Positions 1-7,080 of a DNA stretch of 19,227 nt are shown in pieces; positions within the stretch are counted from its first letter, which is position 1; the number at the start of each line of letters is the position of its first letter. The DNA is from JANPII01 sp031424915 (GTDB taxonomy: Bacteria; Pseudomonadota; Alphaproteobacteria; Rickettsiales; Midichloriaceae), in the NCBI GenBank assembly GCA_031424915.1, contig JANPII010000038.1:1-19227 (forward strand), written 5' to 3'. The position numbers were made by a program, and so were the translations under genes. The notes below the pieces were generated by a model. The model worked only from the letters and a program-made list of their open reading frames with translations. It had not been told where the DNA came from and did not search any database.

Positions 1-2987
1 TAGAAATAAAGCAAGCACAACAGGAATCTGTAACCAATGATGCACAATTAAAAAAAGTTAATGAAGGATTAGATGTATATAGAAAAAATCCTTCTAAGAA
101 AAGACAGAAATTAGAAGAAAAAATAGGGAAAGCGAGAGAAGAATACGATAGTCCCACACTCCTTAGCCTAACTACAAAGCTTAATGAACTTGGTGCACAG
201 GGGGAAGAAGGGGAATTAAGGAAAGAATTAGAAGCGTTGATAAAGACAGATAAGGAGCTTCAAATAAAACTGAAAAAAGCACAAGCAGAGCTTAAGGAAA
301 ATAATACTAAACTAGTGACTTTAGAAGGACAAATAACTCGATTATCTACTATTAAGCAAGAAGACGATATTGAGAAATCTCCTATTCCTCGGCCTAAATC
401 TCCTGCGCCTGAGGCGAAGCCTAAGCAGGAAGAGCCAGCCACAGCGCAAACTGCACCACCCCGCCCCACAACTCCTGCGCCTATGGAGAAGCCGCAGGCA
501 GTACCAAATGTACAACAGCCAACAGCACAGGCAGCAGAAGAAATAGATGGGAGGCCATCTACATCCACCAAGCCTCTTCCTCCAAGGCCTAAATCTCCTG
601 CGCCTGAGATAAAGCCAGCTGTAGCAGCGCAGGCGACATCCACACCAACAGCAAAAACCGCACCTGCACGCCCCACAACTCCTGCGCCTATGGGGAAGCC
701 GCAGGCAGTACCAAACGTACAACAGCCAACAGCACAGGCAGCAGAAGAAATAGATGGGAGGCCATCTACATCCACCAAGCCTCTTCCCCCAAGGCCAACA
801 ACTCCTGCGCCTATGGAGAAGCCTAAGCAGGAAGAGCCAGCCACAGCGCAAACTGCACCACCCCGCCCAACAACTCCTGCGCCTATGGAGAAGCCTAAGC
901 AGGCAGTACCGGAGATACAAAAGCCAGCAGAAGGTGCGAAAGAAACAGGAAAAGATCTAAAGATTCCAGTAGGGTCTAAGCCACCAGAGGAGGATCCGCC
1001 AAAACCGCCTGTTAATTCAAGTCAAGAGGAGAAGTCAGCTAGGCCGACTCCTCCTCCAAAGCCAACGCCAAAACCGGCCACCGCTCCTTCTGCTCCAAGC
1101 CAGGATGAGAAGTCAGCTACATCCAGGCCGACTCCGCCTCCAAAGCCTGAGAAGAAAGCACCGCTACGTCCTAGCAGCTCAGCGCCGGAAAAGCCAACTA
1201 AAGCTGAAGCTACTACAGAAGTTACACTGGAGGCTGTAGGAAAAGTTGTGGCTACGCAAGATGTGGCGAACAAGCCAAATGCTCCTGCGGTACAAATACC
1301 TTCAGGGCCGTTGCCAGAGGAGCTAGCAGGCCAAGCTTCCACACCGCTGAGTAGGAAATCATTACCCCCAACACCGGGACAAGCTCCTACTGTGTCACAG
1401 AATGCAGTGGCTTCTCCACAGGCAGCACCAGCACCAAACAAGCCCAAGCCGCTTCCATCTCCACCACAGACCAAAACGCCAGCAGCCCCGGCACAGGCAG
1501 GACCTGAGGTGCAGGAGACTAGCATAAAGCCGGCACAGACGGTGGCATCCACTCCTACTTCGGTAGCAGAAAAACCCCTCGAGGTTGAGCCTGAAGGCAA
1601 GCCTAAAAAGCAGGAGATACCCAAAGCCAAAACTAATTGGAGCAAATTTAAAGATTCTATGGGAGGCGACTTCCCTAACCCTATCAAAATGACGGGCACA
1701 GCAGTCCGAGGAATATGCGCTGCAGCAGGTAAAGTGACAGAAGAGAGTACCAAATTAATTGCTGCTGGCACTAGAAATGCTGCGCGAGCAATGTGCGCAC
1801 AGACATTTGATAGAGTAGCAGATAAAATTGAGAAAGCGGGTACGCCCCCTAAGGCTAGTATAGGGGAGCGGGTTGGGTGGCGTGTTCTTGCAGCGGTTGC
1901 TTCTCCGATTAAGGTTATAGCCAATACTATGGAAGTTGCTGCTACAGGCATTGAGGCGTCAGGTCGCATTGCCAACAGAGCAGCAATACTAGCTGGTGAT
2001 TTATCTTATGCAGTAACACGACCAAATAGTTTGAATGCATGGAAAGAGGTGGGTAAAAGTACGGCTATTCTGGCTACAGAAGCAGTGCGAGGAGTAGCTG
2101 CTGTAGTACAAACAGCTGCTACTGAAACACGAGACTTAGCCAATAAAATGGATATACCGGTAGTACGTCAGGTTGTATCAGGTAGTATGGCAGTGGTTCA
2201 AGCTGCTACTATGTCACTTGATCAAGCTATTACTAATGCTAATGCCAGCGCCACTAAGTCTGATGATATAACTAAAGATTTGCAGAATAAGTCGCAAGGG
2301 GCATGGCATGAGCTTGTGGTGGGTGTTAAAAAAGATATGGAACAACTGAAGCCAGGTACGCCGCTTGATTTGAAATCGCAAGAAGGGTTAAAAGATCAAT
2401 TGAAAATTTATGATAAAGCGGCAGTCAATTCCACAGATAAGCTGAGTGTTACAACGCCAGAACAGCAGAAGATAGCTGCCTTAACGAAGGAAAAAGCAGA
2501 GCTGGAAGCAAAGCAAGGAAAGCAGCAGGAGGGGTTGGGGAAGATTGAGGGAAAACAGGAGAAGTTAGAGAAAAAGCAAGGTATAGAAGAGGGAAATAAA
2601 GCATTTCAAGCACAGCTTACTTCTACAAAGAAAAATATGGAGGAGCTAGAAAGTATTGAGAAAAAGCAAGCAAAGCTAGATGAAAAAGTAGGTAAAATAG
2701 AAGAAAAGGTAGAGGATAAAGCAGCTAAAGTAGGAAAGCTTGGAGATAAGATAGCTAAGGTTGATGAGAAGATCAAAAATGTTGAGAAAAAGCAAGAAGC
2801 AGTTATAGACAAGGCTGATTTTGGAAAATTCAAACAGATATTGCAGGGTAAACCCATACTCGAAGATCTATCAAAGGAAGGCATGGGGCAGCATTCTCAG
2901 AAAACAGAGGGCATAAAACCAAACAAAACTCCAGTAAGTGAGGCAAAATTTAAGGAAAATCAAGCAGAGAAAAATGGGAAACAGTAA
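1..2987 (+). CDS. 5'-truncated large proline-rich, coiled-coil protein (candidate secreted effector)
   Basis: The reading frame is open from the first full codon (position 3), so the start lies outside the window; the internal TTG at 237 should not be taken as the start. About 994 residues are visible. Order: a charged helical stretch (to about nt 350); a long Pro/Ala/Thr/Lys region (about nt 370-1620) with repeated PPRPTTPAPMEKP-like and RPTPPPKP blocks; an Ala-rich, amphipathic to hydrophobic helical middle (about nt 1650-2270); and a Lys/Glu/Gln coiled coil (about nt 2460-2810) with recurring EKKQ, KIEEKV and KVDEKI. The C-terminus is hydrophilic and basic, ending in KNGKQ. I recognise no catalytic domain. 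Poly-proline blocks with coiled coils are common in host-directed proteins of intracellular bacteria, and type IV secretion signals in Rickettsiales are C-terminal and charged, so an effector or scaffold role is an inference only. Existence of the gene is near certain; its function is unknown. Confidence 0.85.
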   Translation, partial: EIKQAQQESVTNDAQLKKVNEGLDVYRKNPSKKRQKLEEKIGKAREEYDSPTLLSLTTKLNELGAQGEEGELRKELEALIKTDKELQIKLKKAQAELKENNTKLVTLEGQITRLSTIKQEDDIEKSPIPRPKSPAPEAKPKQEEPATAQTAPPRPTTPAPMEKPQAVPNVQQPTAQAAEEIDGRPSTSTKPLPPRPKSPAPEIKPAVAAQATSTPTAKTAPARPTTPAPMGKPQAVPNVQQPTAQAAEEIDGRPSTSTKPLPPRPTTPAPMEKPKQEEPATAQTAPPRPTTPAPMEKPKQAVPEIQKPAEGAKETGKDLKIPVGSKPPEEDPPKPPVNSSQEEKSARPTPPPKPTPKPATAPSAPSQDEKSATSRPTPPPKPEKKAPLRPSSSAPEKPTKAEATTEVTLEAVGKVVATQDVANKPNAPAVQIPSGPLPEELAGQASTPLSRKSLPPTPGQAPTVSQNAVASPQAAPAPNKPKPLPSPPQTKTPAAPAQAGPEVQETSIKPAQTVASTPTSVAEKPLEVEPEGKPKKQEIPKAKTNWSKFKDSMGGDFPNPIKMTGTAVRGICAAAGKVTEESTKLIAAGTRNAARAMCAQTFDRVADKIEKAGTPPKASIGERVGWRVLAAVASPIKVIANTMEVAATGIEASGRIANRAAILAGDLSYAVTRPNSLNAWKEVGKSTAILATEAVRGVAAVVQTAATETRDLANKMDIPVVRQVVSGSMAVVQAATMSLDQAITNANASATKSDDITKDLQNKSQGAWHELVVGVKKDMEQLKPGTPLDLKSQEGLKDQLKIYDKAAVNSTDKLSVTTPEQQKIAALTKEKAELEAKQGKQQEGLGKIEGKQEKLEKKQGIEEGNKAFQAQLTSTKKNMEELESIEKKQAKLDEKVGKIEEKVEDKAAKVGKLGDKIAKVDEKIKNVEKKQEAVIDKADFGKFKQILQGKPILEDLSKEGMGQHSQKTEGIKPNKTPVSEAKFKENQAEKNGKQ
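417..493 (+). repeat. Intragenic direct repeat, 77-bp module, copy 1
   Basis: Encodes KPKQEEPATAQTAPPRPTTP and the following PAPMEK. It is repeated at 819-895 with a single C/A difference. Offset is 402 bp (134 codons), in frame. It overlaps the start of the 126-bp module, so the repeats are mosaics of smaller units. Confidence 0.88.
464..589 (+). repeat. Intragenic direct repeat, 126-bp module, copy 1
   Basis: This block recurs 207 bp (69 codons) downstream at 671-796 with three differences by eye. Two are silent; one changes Glu to Gly in the PAPMEKP motif. The spacing is a multiple of three, so the duplication keeps the reading frame of the proline-rich protein. Confidence 0.9.
671..796 (+). 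repeat. Intragenic direct repeat, 126-bp module, copy 2
   Basis: Second copy of the 464-589 module, encoding PTTPAPMGKP, then a Gln/Ala-rich linker, then EIDGRPSTSTKPLPPRP. The near identity points to recent duplication or gene conversion. Confidence 0.9.
819..895 (+). repeat. Intragenic direct repeat, 77-bp module, copy 2
   Basis: Second copy of 417-493. It is followed by a further KPKQ unit, showing that the modules have been shuffled and not simply tandemly amplified. Confidence 0.88.
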
Positions 2988-2994
2988 GTTTTAA

Positions 2995-3042
2995 CAAAAA
3001 ACGCGGCGTCATCTAGCAAGAGTTACTAGGTGAGGCCGCGTT
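2995..3042 (-). terminator. Intrinsic terminator for the minus-strand bufferin-like unit
   Basis: Arms AACGCGGC (3000-3007) and GCCGCGTT (3035-3042) pair perfectly. An inner TCATCTAG/CTAGGTGA pairing extends the stem past one G-G mismatch. Read on the minus strand, the stem is followed by a run of six T, as expected for a rho-independent terminator. It lies between convergent genes, but the plus-strand side lacks a good T run, so it serves mainly the minus strand. Confidence 0.8.
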
Positions 3043-3057
3043 CAATAGTAAAGCGTA

Positions 3058-3441
3058 TTACTTCTTCACAGCAACAGGCTGAGGAGCTTGCAAAGAGCCA
3101 TTAACTAGCTTATCGCACACGCCTTTTGGCAGCATAACGAATTCTTCAGCAGAGCTATCTTTAGAGACGCATGTACCTACGCCACCAGCGCACTCACCTT
3201 TGCCAGCTTTAGCAACGCCAAAACACTTCTCAGTGCCTTCGAGAGCTTTCTGATCACCAAAAGTCATGGTAACAGAAGTGCCTGCAGGAGTAGTAGCTGG
3301 AGCAGGAGCAGGAGCTTCTGTAGTAGTGATTGTCATAGCGGCGCTTTTTTCAGTAGTAGTAGCTACTTTATCTGCAGCAATAGCAGCCGATGCAACAAGC
3401 ATGGAAGCGGCAACTAGAGAACTAACTATAAATTTATTCAT
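3058..3441 (-). CDS. bufA1: DUF2282 / BufA1-like bufferin-type metallophore precursor, four Cys
   Basis: A 127-aa secreted protein. Residues 1-22 form a signal peptide with a hydrophobic core and an AIA-A cleavage site. An Ala/Thr/Pro-rich linker follows, then a Cys domain with EKCFGVAKAGKGEC, C91 and LPKGVC. The Cys spacing C73-x10-C84-x6-C91 ... C109 is that of DUF2282. From family knowledge, BufA1 bufferins are periplasmic copper-binding RiPPs whose Cys residues are oxidatively modified by BufB (DUF692) with BufC (DUF2063). Neither is visible in this window. The start is supported by AGG in TAGGTAAAAAA just upstream. It is the second gene of a minus-strand pair, 20 bp after its two-Cys paralogue, and ends at a strong hairpin. 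The extra linker between signal peptide and Cys domain makes it longer than usual members. Family assignment is good; actual maturation here is unknown. Confidence 0.8.
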   Translation of the reverse strand: MNKFIVSSLVAASMLVASAAIAADKVATTTEKSAAMTITTTEAPAPAPATTPAGTSVTMTFGDQKALEGTEKCFGVAKAGKGECAGGVGTCVSKDSSAEEFVMLPKGVCDKLVNGSLQAPQPVAVKK

Positions 3442-3461
3442 TTTTTTACCTAATAATAAGA

Positions 3462-3707
3462 TTAAAGTTTAGGAGCTTCAGTAGCTGGCTTTAGCGAGCC
3501 ACCCTGTAGCATTTCGCATTTTCCTTTTGGTAGATTTACAAAAACTCCACCATTTTCATGGCCGTCGCCTTTTTGTCCAGCTTTAGCAACGCCAAAACAT
3601 TTTTCCATCATATCTGAAGCTGGCTCAACTGCCGCAACAGCGGTAAGAGCGCCAACAACAACTGCAACAGACGCCGCTGCTGCAATTAAAGCTTTCTTAA
3701 GTTCCAT
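3462..3707 (-). CDS. Two-Cys DUF2282-like small secreted protein
   Basis: An 81-aa protein with a signal peptide (residues 1-26, cleavage near AVAA-VEP) and a short domain sharing EKCFGVAKAG, LPKGKCE and GSLKP with the neighbouring four-Cys protein. Only C37 and C64 remain. The two central Cys and about nine residues between them are absent, replaced by a Gly/His/Asn stretch (QKGDGHENGG). It is the first gene of the pair, with GAGG upstream of the ATG. The sequence shows a paralogue; I infer that it cannot carry the same central Cys modification as a full bufferin and might bind metal differently or only form a disulfide. Confidence 0.75.
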   Translation of the reverse strand: MELKKALIAAAASVAVVVGALTAVAAVEPASDMMEKCFGVAKAGQKGDGHENGGVFVNLPKGKCEMLQGGSLKPATEAPKL

Positions 3708-3725
3708 AACTTAACCTCAATATAT

Positions 3726-3896
3726 TTAATTATTAGTAACAGCACAAAGGCTAATATATAGACTATACATATCTTCTGGTGATTGCATAGCCCCTACACC
3801 AAAATTTTCTATAGGTGTCGCAAAAATCAACGGCATGCTGGCTAAAGTAAAGCCATTAACGGTTTGTTTACCTCTCATACTTGACAATGAATACAT
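3726..3896 (-). CDS. Possible small ORF, 56 aa, unknown
   Basis: A minus-strand frame from ATG at 3896 to TAA at 3726, upstream of the bufferin-like pair. Its composition looks protein-like (MRGKQTVNGFTLASMPLIFA, then ATPIENFGVG, then QSPEDMYSLY). There is no convincing ribosome binding site. An in-frame stop lies 33 nt upstream, so it may be a fragment of a decayed gene. Its start is only 26 bp from the start of the plus-strand ORF at 3923, leaving no room for two promoters, so at most one of these may be real. I recognise no family. Confidence 0.25.
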   Translation of the reverse strand: MYSLSSMRGKQTVNGFTLASMPLIFATPIENFGVGAMQSPEDMYSLYISLCAVTNN

Positions 3897-3922
3897 AGCG
3901 AAATTACTCGCAAGATGTATAC

Positions 3923-4459
3923 ATGGTTATGCTCCTAATAGTTCTGATAATATGGCAGGTTTGGCGTCTGTGGCTTCCATACTTTAGCTTGAGTGGTGCT
4001 AAATCTAAGATATCGCCGAGCAAAAATAATAGGCCTATCTCTAATTCTGAAGTCCAGGCCAACAACCATACTTCTCCCTTTCTTAATGAAAAAGCTATAG
4101 ATCTACTAGTTCCACTTGAGCAAATAAAAATTGCCAATATGCCTACCTCTACGCAAATAGAACAGCTCAATGAAAAATCACTGATATATCCAGACTTGGA
4201 TGTATACATCAATACTTCCTATTTCAACTGCAGTACCTATACAATACAATCTGACATGCTTTTATTGCCTGTTGGCATAGCAAGCCTAGTAGATGATACA
4301 TTTTTTCTAGCATCTGTGGCTTGTTGCGCCTTTGCTACCCTTTACATGGCTATATCGGATTGCTCAATTTGTATAGTAGAACAAGACACCGGCTTTGTCT
4401 TTCAGCTTCTGCAGCAACGCCAGTTTGAGAAGTATGAGCAAATGCTAGATATTTGCTGA
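3923..4459 (+). CDS. Hypothetical protein, membrane-anchored N-terminus
   Basis: A 178-aa frame. Residues 3-20 (MLLIVLIIWQVWRLWLPY) would form a membrane anchor. A polar stretch follows, then a second hydrophobic segment (LLLPVGIASLV to CCAFATLYMAI) and a polar tail. No ribosome binding site is obvious before the ATG. A stop lies 27 nt upstream in frame, so no longer form exists. It converges on the minus-strand gene ending at 4467, with 7 bp between them and no terminator seen. A shorter antisense frame (3904-4212, minus) overlaps it. I recognise no family; the reading direction is chosen on length and on the membrane segment. Confidence 0.45.
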   Translation: MVMLLIVLIIWQVWRLWLPYFSLSGAKSKISPSKNNRPISNSEVQANNHTSPFLNEKAIDLLVPLEQIKIANMPTSTQIEQLNEKSLIYPDLDVYINTSYFNCSTYTIQSDMLLLPVGIASLVDDTFFLASVACCAFATLYMAISDCSICIVEQDTGFVFQLLQQRQFEKYEQMLDIC

Positions 4460-4466
4460 TTGCTGC

Positions 4467-4943
4467 TTAAGATTCCATCTGTTGTAACAATGTGAAGTTG
4501 TGCTTTATATTATCTAATACCGTAATAGCGCGATCACAATAAAGTACATTTTCTTCTATAAAAAATGCTGCAATCTGTGTGCGCACATATTGAAAGCGTT
4601 CTAGGAAAAAGCTTAACGTTTGATCTTGTTGATCATCACCTTGCTTCACGCTAAACCACAAGCAAAACTCTTCTACAATATCCATGGCTTTCTTAATAAC
4701 TCCAGTAAGCAGTGCTAATATCGGAACGCGCTCTTCAATTTCCATATCCGCCATTGCAGTGATATGTTGCTTTGCTTCAACCATCAGTTCCTTAATTTTA
4801 TCCACTGCTTTTAGATAAACCAATAAAGCAGCCTGAGGATTAGCATATGTTGCATCCTGATATACGTTTTTAATATTTGGGGAGGTTAGTTTAAGCTCTC
4901 CTTCTTCGACATTAACTACATATAAATTAGATATTTTTGTCAT
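4467..4943 (-). CDS. Hypothetical helical protein, 158 aa
   Basis: Sequence is mostly amphipathic helix, with segments such as ALLVYLKAVDKIKELMVEAK and LSFFLERFQYVRTQIAAFF, suggesting a helical bundle. There is no signal peptide or membrane span, so it is probably cytoplasmic. The ATG at 4943 begins MTKISNLYVVNVEEGELKL, a plausible folded N-terminus; only a weak GGG lies upstream. It is divergent from the gene at 5027, with about 80 bp of AT-rich DNA between them that may hold promoters. I recognise no family. Confidence 0.6.
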   Translation of the reverse strand: MTKISNLYVVNVEEGELKLTSPNIKNVYQDATYANPQAALLVYLKAVDKIKELMVEAKQHITAMADMEIEERVPILALLTGVIKKAMDIVEEFCLWFSVKQGDDQQDQTLSFFLERFQYVRTQIAAFFIEENVLYCDRAITVLDNIKHNFTLLQQMES

Positions 4944-5026
4944 TGCCCGTTCAGCGTTAGGTATTGATTGATATATACTTAGTATGATATAAAGAACGGT
5001 ACTCTTACAATATAAATTGGTATATT

Positions 5027-5518
5027 ATGCAACATCATATTACATCTTTTCCTGAAACTAAGCTTGTCGGCTTAAAGATACGCACTAGCTTTCAACTTGA
5101 AACATCACCTGAAACTTCTCAAATCCATCTATTGGTAGGGCGTTACTTCGCCGAGCAAATAGCTCAACAAATCCCAAATCGCTTGCAGCCAAACGTAACG
5201 TTTAGCACCTACTCAGACTATGAATTGGACTATAGAGGCGAATATACCTATTTTATAGGTGAGGCTGTCACATCTTATGATGGGCTACCCAAAGATCTAG
5301 AGACCTTGACTATCCCTTCAGCTATATACGCTAAATTTACCACACAGCCAGATTGGACCTATGACTTAATTTACAAGACATGGCAGCAGATTTGGAATAC
5401 TTCTACGCAAGAGTTGGGTGGAGAGCGCTTGTACCAGGTCGACTTTGAAGTATATGATGGAAGCATAGCAGATCCACAGCATGTTCCTGTTAGCATATAC
5501 GTGGGTATTTTTGAATGA
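5027..5518 (+). CDS. GyrI-like / AraC effector-binding-domain protein
   Basis: A 163-aa stand-alone effector-binding domain with no DNA-binding helix-turn-helix. It shows the family signs: an opening KLVGLKIRTSF strand; a central YTYFIGEAV strand, followed by LTIPSAIYAKFTT; a helix with WQQIW; and the closing FEVYDG-x5-PQHVPVSIYVGI block. The last is typical of integron-associated effector-binding (Cass2-like) and GyrI-like proteins. These domains bind small cationic or lipophilic molecules, or in the case of SbmC/GyrI act on DNA gyrase. The ligand here cannot be told. No membrane segments are seen, so it is cytoplasmic. It is separated from the tRNA by about 65 bp. Confidence 0.75.
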   Translation: MQHHITSFPETKLVGLKIRTSFQLETSPETSQIHLLVGRYFAEQIAQQIPNRLQPNVTFSTYSDYELDYRGEYTYFIGEAVTSYDGLPKDLETLTIPSAIYAKFTTQPDWTYDLIYKTWQQIWNTSTQELGGERLYQVDFEVYDGSIADPQHVPVSIYVGIFE

Positions 5519-5550
5519 AATCTGTCTAGACATATAGACGGGTCTGTGGT

Positions 5551-5577
5551 AAAAAAGACGCGCCTAGCTTCTTTTTT
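5551..5577 (+). terminator. Weak A/T hairpin, possible terminator
   Basis: AAAAAAGA (5551-5558) can pair with TCTTTTTT (5570-5577) around an 11-nt loop after the GyrI-like gene. The stem has only one G-C pair, so its strength is doubtful. Confidence 0.3.
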
Positions 5578-5584
5578 ATAAAGC

Positions 5585-5661
5585 GGGACCTTAGCTCAGT
5601 TGGTTAGAGCACGCCGCTCATAACGGTGTGGTCGCAGGTTCAAGTCCTGCAGGTCCCACCA
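5585..5661 (+). tRNA. tRNA with anticodon CAT, probably tRNA-Ile2 (k2C-modified)
   Basis: A full 77-nt cloverleaf: acceptor GGGACCT/AGGTCCC, D-arm GCTC ... GAGC, anticodon stem CGCCG/CGGTG around loop CTCATAA (anticodon CAT), TpsiC arm GCAGG TTCAAGT CCTGC, discriminator A and an encoded CCA. The body (CTTAGCTCAG start, TGGTC variable loop, TTCAAGTCC) resembles bacterial tRNA-Ile2, whose C34 is changed to lysidine by TilS. It is unlike alphaproteobacterial elongator tRNA-Met, and it is clearly not initiator tRNA. The Ile2 identity is by resemblance; the tRNA itself is certain. Confidence 0.95.
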
Positions 5662-5682
5662 TCTTTTTACCTAGCAAATAAC

Positions 5683-6633
5683 GTGACCTCATTTTTAACA
5701 GTAGTAATACAAGCTGACCCGTTGCATACATTGCGCCCGCAATCAGATAGTACTCTATTTATTGCTGCTGAATTATGCCGGCGTAAGCATCGAGTGTTTT
5801 TTTACACCACCAAAGACTTAAGAATAGGCACAGATGGGATATATGCAGATGGCGCTTTTGTGGAAGTGCAATATAGCGACTTTTCCAGTACATATCATAT
5901 ACATACTGCTCACACTATTAAGCTTGAAGACGTAGATGCTGTATTGATTCGCCAAGATCCACCCTTTGATATGGACTATATCACCAGCACTTATATATTA
6001 GATGGTTTGCCCTCACGAATAGTGGTATTAAACAGCCCCAAAGGTCTGCGCAATAATCCCGAGAAGCTCCTACCCTTTGCCTTTCCTGATCTAATACCTC
6101 CAACTATGGTGTTAAGTAGTTATAGCGAGGCGGCTTCTAACTTTATAGAGCAGTATCATCAGGTGGTTTTGAAGCCTCTGTATGGCCATGGCGGTAATGA
6201 TGTGGTGCTTTTAGGGGAGGAGGCTGAACCTTTAATCCAAGAGTATTTACAAAAGCATGGGCACATAATTTTACAGGAGTTTTTGCCAGAAGTAAAAAAG
6301 GGTGATAAACGCATTATACTGCTGGATGGGGAGCCTGTAGCAGCCTTACATCGTCTGCCTATAGCAGGAGATATACGCACCAATTTGGCTGCAGGTGCTA
6401 TAGCACAAGCTACAGAGATTACTCCTAGTGAGAAGGAATTGTGTGCACGTTTGAAACCGCATCTTCAAGCTCATGGCTTAATTTTTGCAGGTGTTGATAT
6501 TATTGCCGGACGCTTAATAGAAATAAACCTCACCTCACCTACTGGCCTTATAGCGGTGTACCGCCTGTATGGTGTTAACCTAGCTGAACAGCTAGCCACT
6601 AGAATAGAGCAGGCAGTAAGCCTTAAGGGATAG
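5683..6633 (+). CDS. gshB: Glutathione synthetase
   Basis: ATP-grasp ligase joining gamma-glutamylcysteine and glycine to form glutathione in the cytoplasm. From GTG at 5683 it is 316 aa, the usual GshB length. An upstream ATG at 5626 lies inside the tRNA and would add junk residues. The N-terminal QADPLHTLRPQSDSTLFIAA matches the family's Q-D-P ... DST opening. Other signs are the ATP-binding VVLKPLYGHGG (K164), the QEFLPEVKKGDKRI segment, the RTNLAAGA loop, and the metal/substrate motif EINLTSP (E280, N282). No clear ribosome binding site precedes GTG, and the gene starts only 21 bp after the tRNA, so it is probably transcribed through the tRNA. gshA is not in the window. Confidence 0.93.
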   Translation: MTSFLTVVIQADPLHTLRPQSDSTLFIAAELCRRKHRVFFYTTKDLRIGTDGIYADGAFVEVQYSDFSSTYHIHTAHTIKLEDVDAVLIRQDPPFDMDYITSTYILDGLPSRIVVLNSPKGLRNNPEKLLPFAFPDLIPPTMVLSSYSEAASNFIEQYHQVVLKPLYGHGGNDVVLLGEEAEPLIQEYLQKHGHIILQEFLPEVKKGDKRIILLDGEPVAALHRLPIAGDIRTNLAAGAIAQATEITPSEKELCARLKPHLQAHGLIFAGVDIIAGRLIEINLTSPTGLIAVYRLYGVNLAEQLATRIEQAVSLKG

Positions 6634-6688
6634 TCCATATAAGTTTTCTCATAAAAAGGTATTTTTCAAGTCCATATTTGATTGCAGC

Positions 6689-6717
6689 TTGCATTTTGTG
6701 TTCTTATAGTGTATAAT
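6689..6717 (+). promoter_or_regulatory. Sigma70-type promoter for the small membrane protein pair
   Basis: TTGCAT (6689-6694) and a perfect TATAAT (6712-6717) are separated by 17 bp. Transcription would start about 60 bp before the ATG at 6787. This is one of the two best promoter matches found in the window. Confidence 0.75.
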
Positions 6718-6786
6718 GTGCTTCTATCAGTATAATTATGTTGATATATTAAGCGCAGTTAAAAATTAATAATAAATGAGGAAGGA

Positions 6787-7029
6787 ATGAGAATAGATAA
6801 TAAATTAGTTGCCGGTGTTTTTGGAACATTAGGTCTCGCAAGTATGGGATATAATTCCCACATATTATATTCAGCTAGCGTGAGTGAGGTTGGATTAGCC
6901 TTAAATGGCCAAGCTGTTGCCGCCAGTCTTGGCATTGCATTTGGAGCGATACTTTGTATAACTACTGGATACCGATTGGGAATGGAGATGAGCGGGCATG
7001 GTAGGCAATTAGATTTTAATATAGGGTAA
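6787..7029 (+). CDS. Small membrane protein, two predicted spans
   Basis: An 80-aa protein with two hydrophobic stretches, about residues 7-25 (LVAGVFGTLGLASMGY) and 42-63 (GQAVAASLGIAFGAILCITT), joined by a short polar loop, and a charged tail. An excellent ribosome binding site (GAGGAAGGA) precedes the ATG. A strong promoter lies upstream and a clear terminator follows the second small gene, so the pair forms a tight two-gene unit. No family recognised. A small inner-membrane hairpin protein or a host-membrane-targeted bilobed hairpin are both possible; nothing in the sequence decides. Confidence 0.7.
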   Translation: MRIDNKLVAGVFGTLGLASMGYNSHILYSASVSEVGLALNGQAVAASLGIAFGAILCITTGYRLGMEMSGHGRQLDFNIG

Positions 7030-7080
7030 TAAATAACAAAGTTGTATTTATTAGTAAGTAAAATAATAAATGAAGAAGAA

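Noticed and set aside
260..1975. Long minus-strand open frames (260-844, 342-920, 1022-1975) opposite the proline-rich region
   Set aside because: They arise because the repetitive Pro/Ala/Lys codons lack stop complements. The products are Gly/Ala/Val- or Cys/Arg-rich low-complexity strings without a credible start site, while the plus frame has a coherent domain plan.
5626..5682. ATG at 5626 as the start of glutathione synthetase
   Set aside because: It lies within the tRNA, and the added residues have no counterpart in the family; GTG at 5683 gives the normal length.
7042..7080. TTG start at 7042 for the second small membrane protein
   Set aside because: No ribosome binding site before it, and the ATG at 7081 has a purine-rich site matching that of the neighbouring gene.
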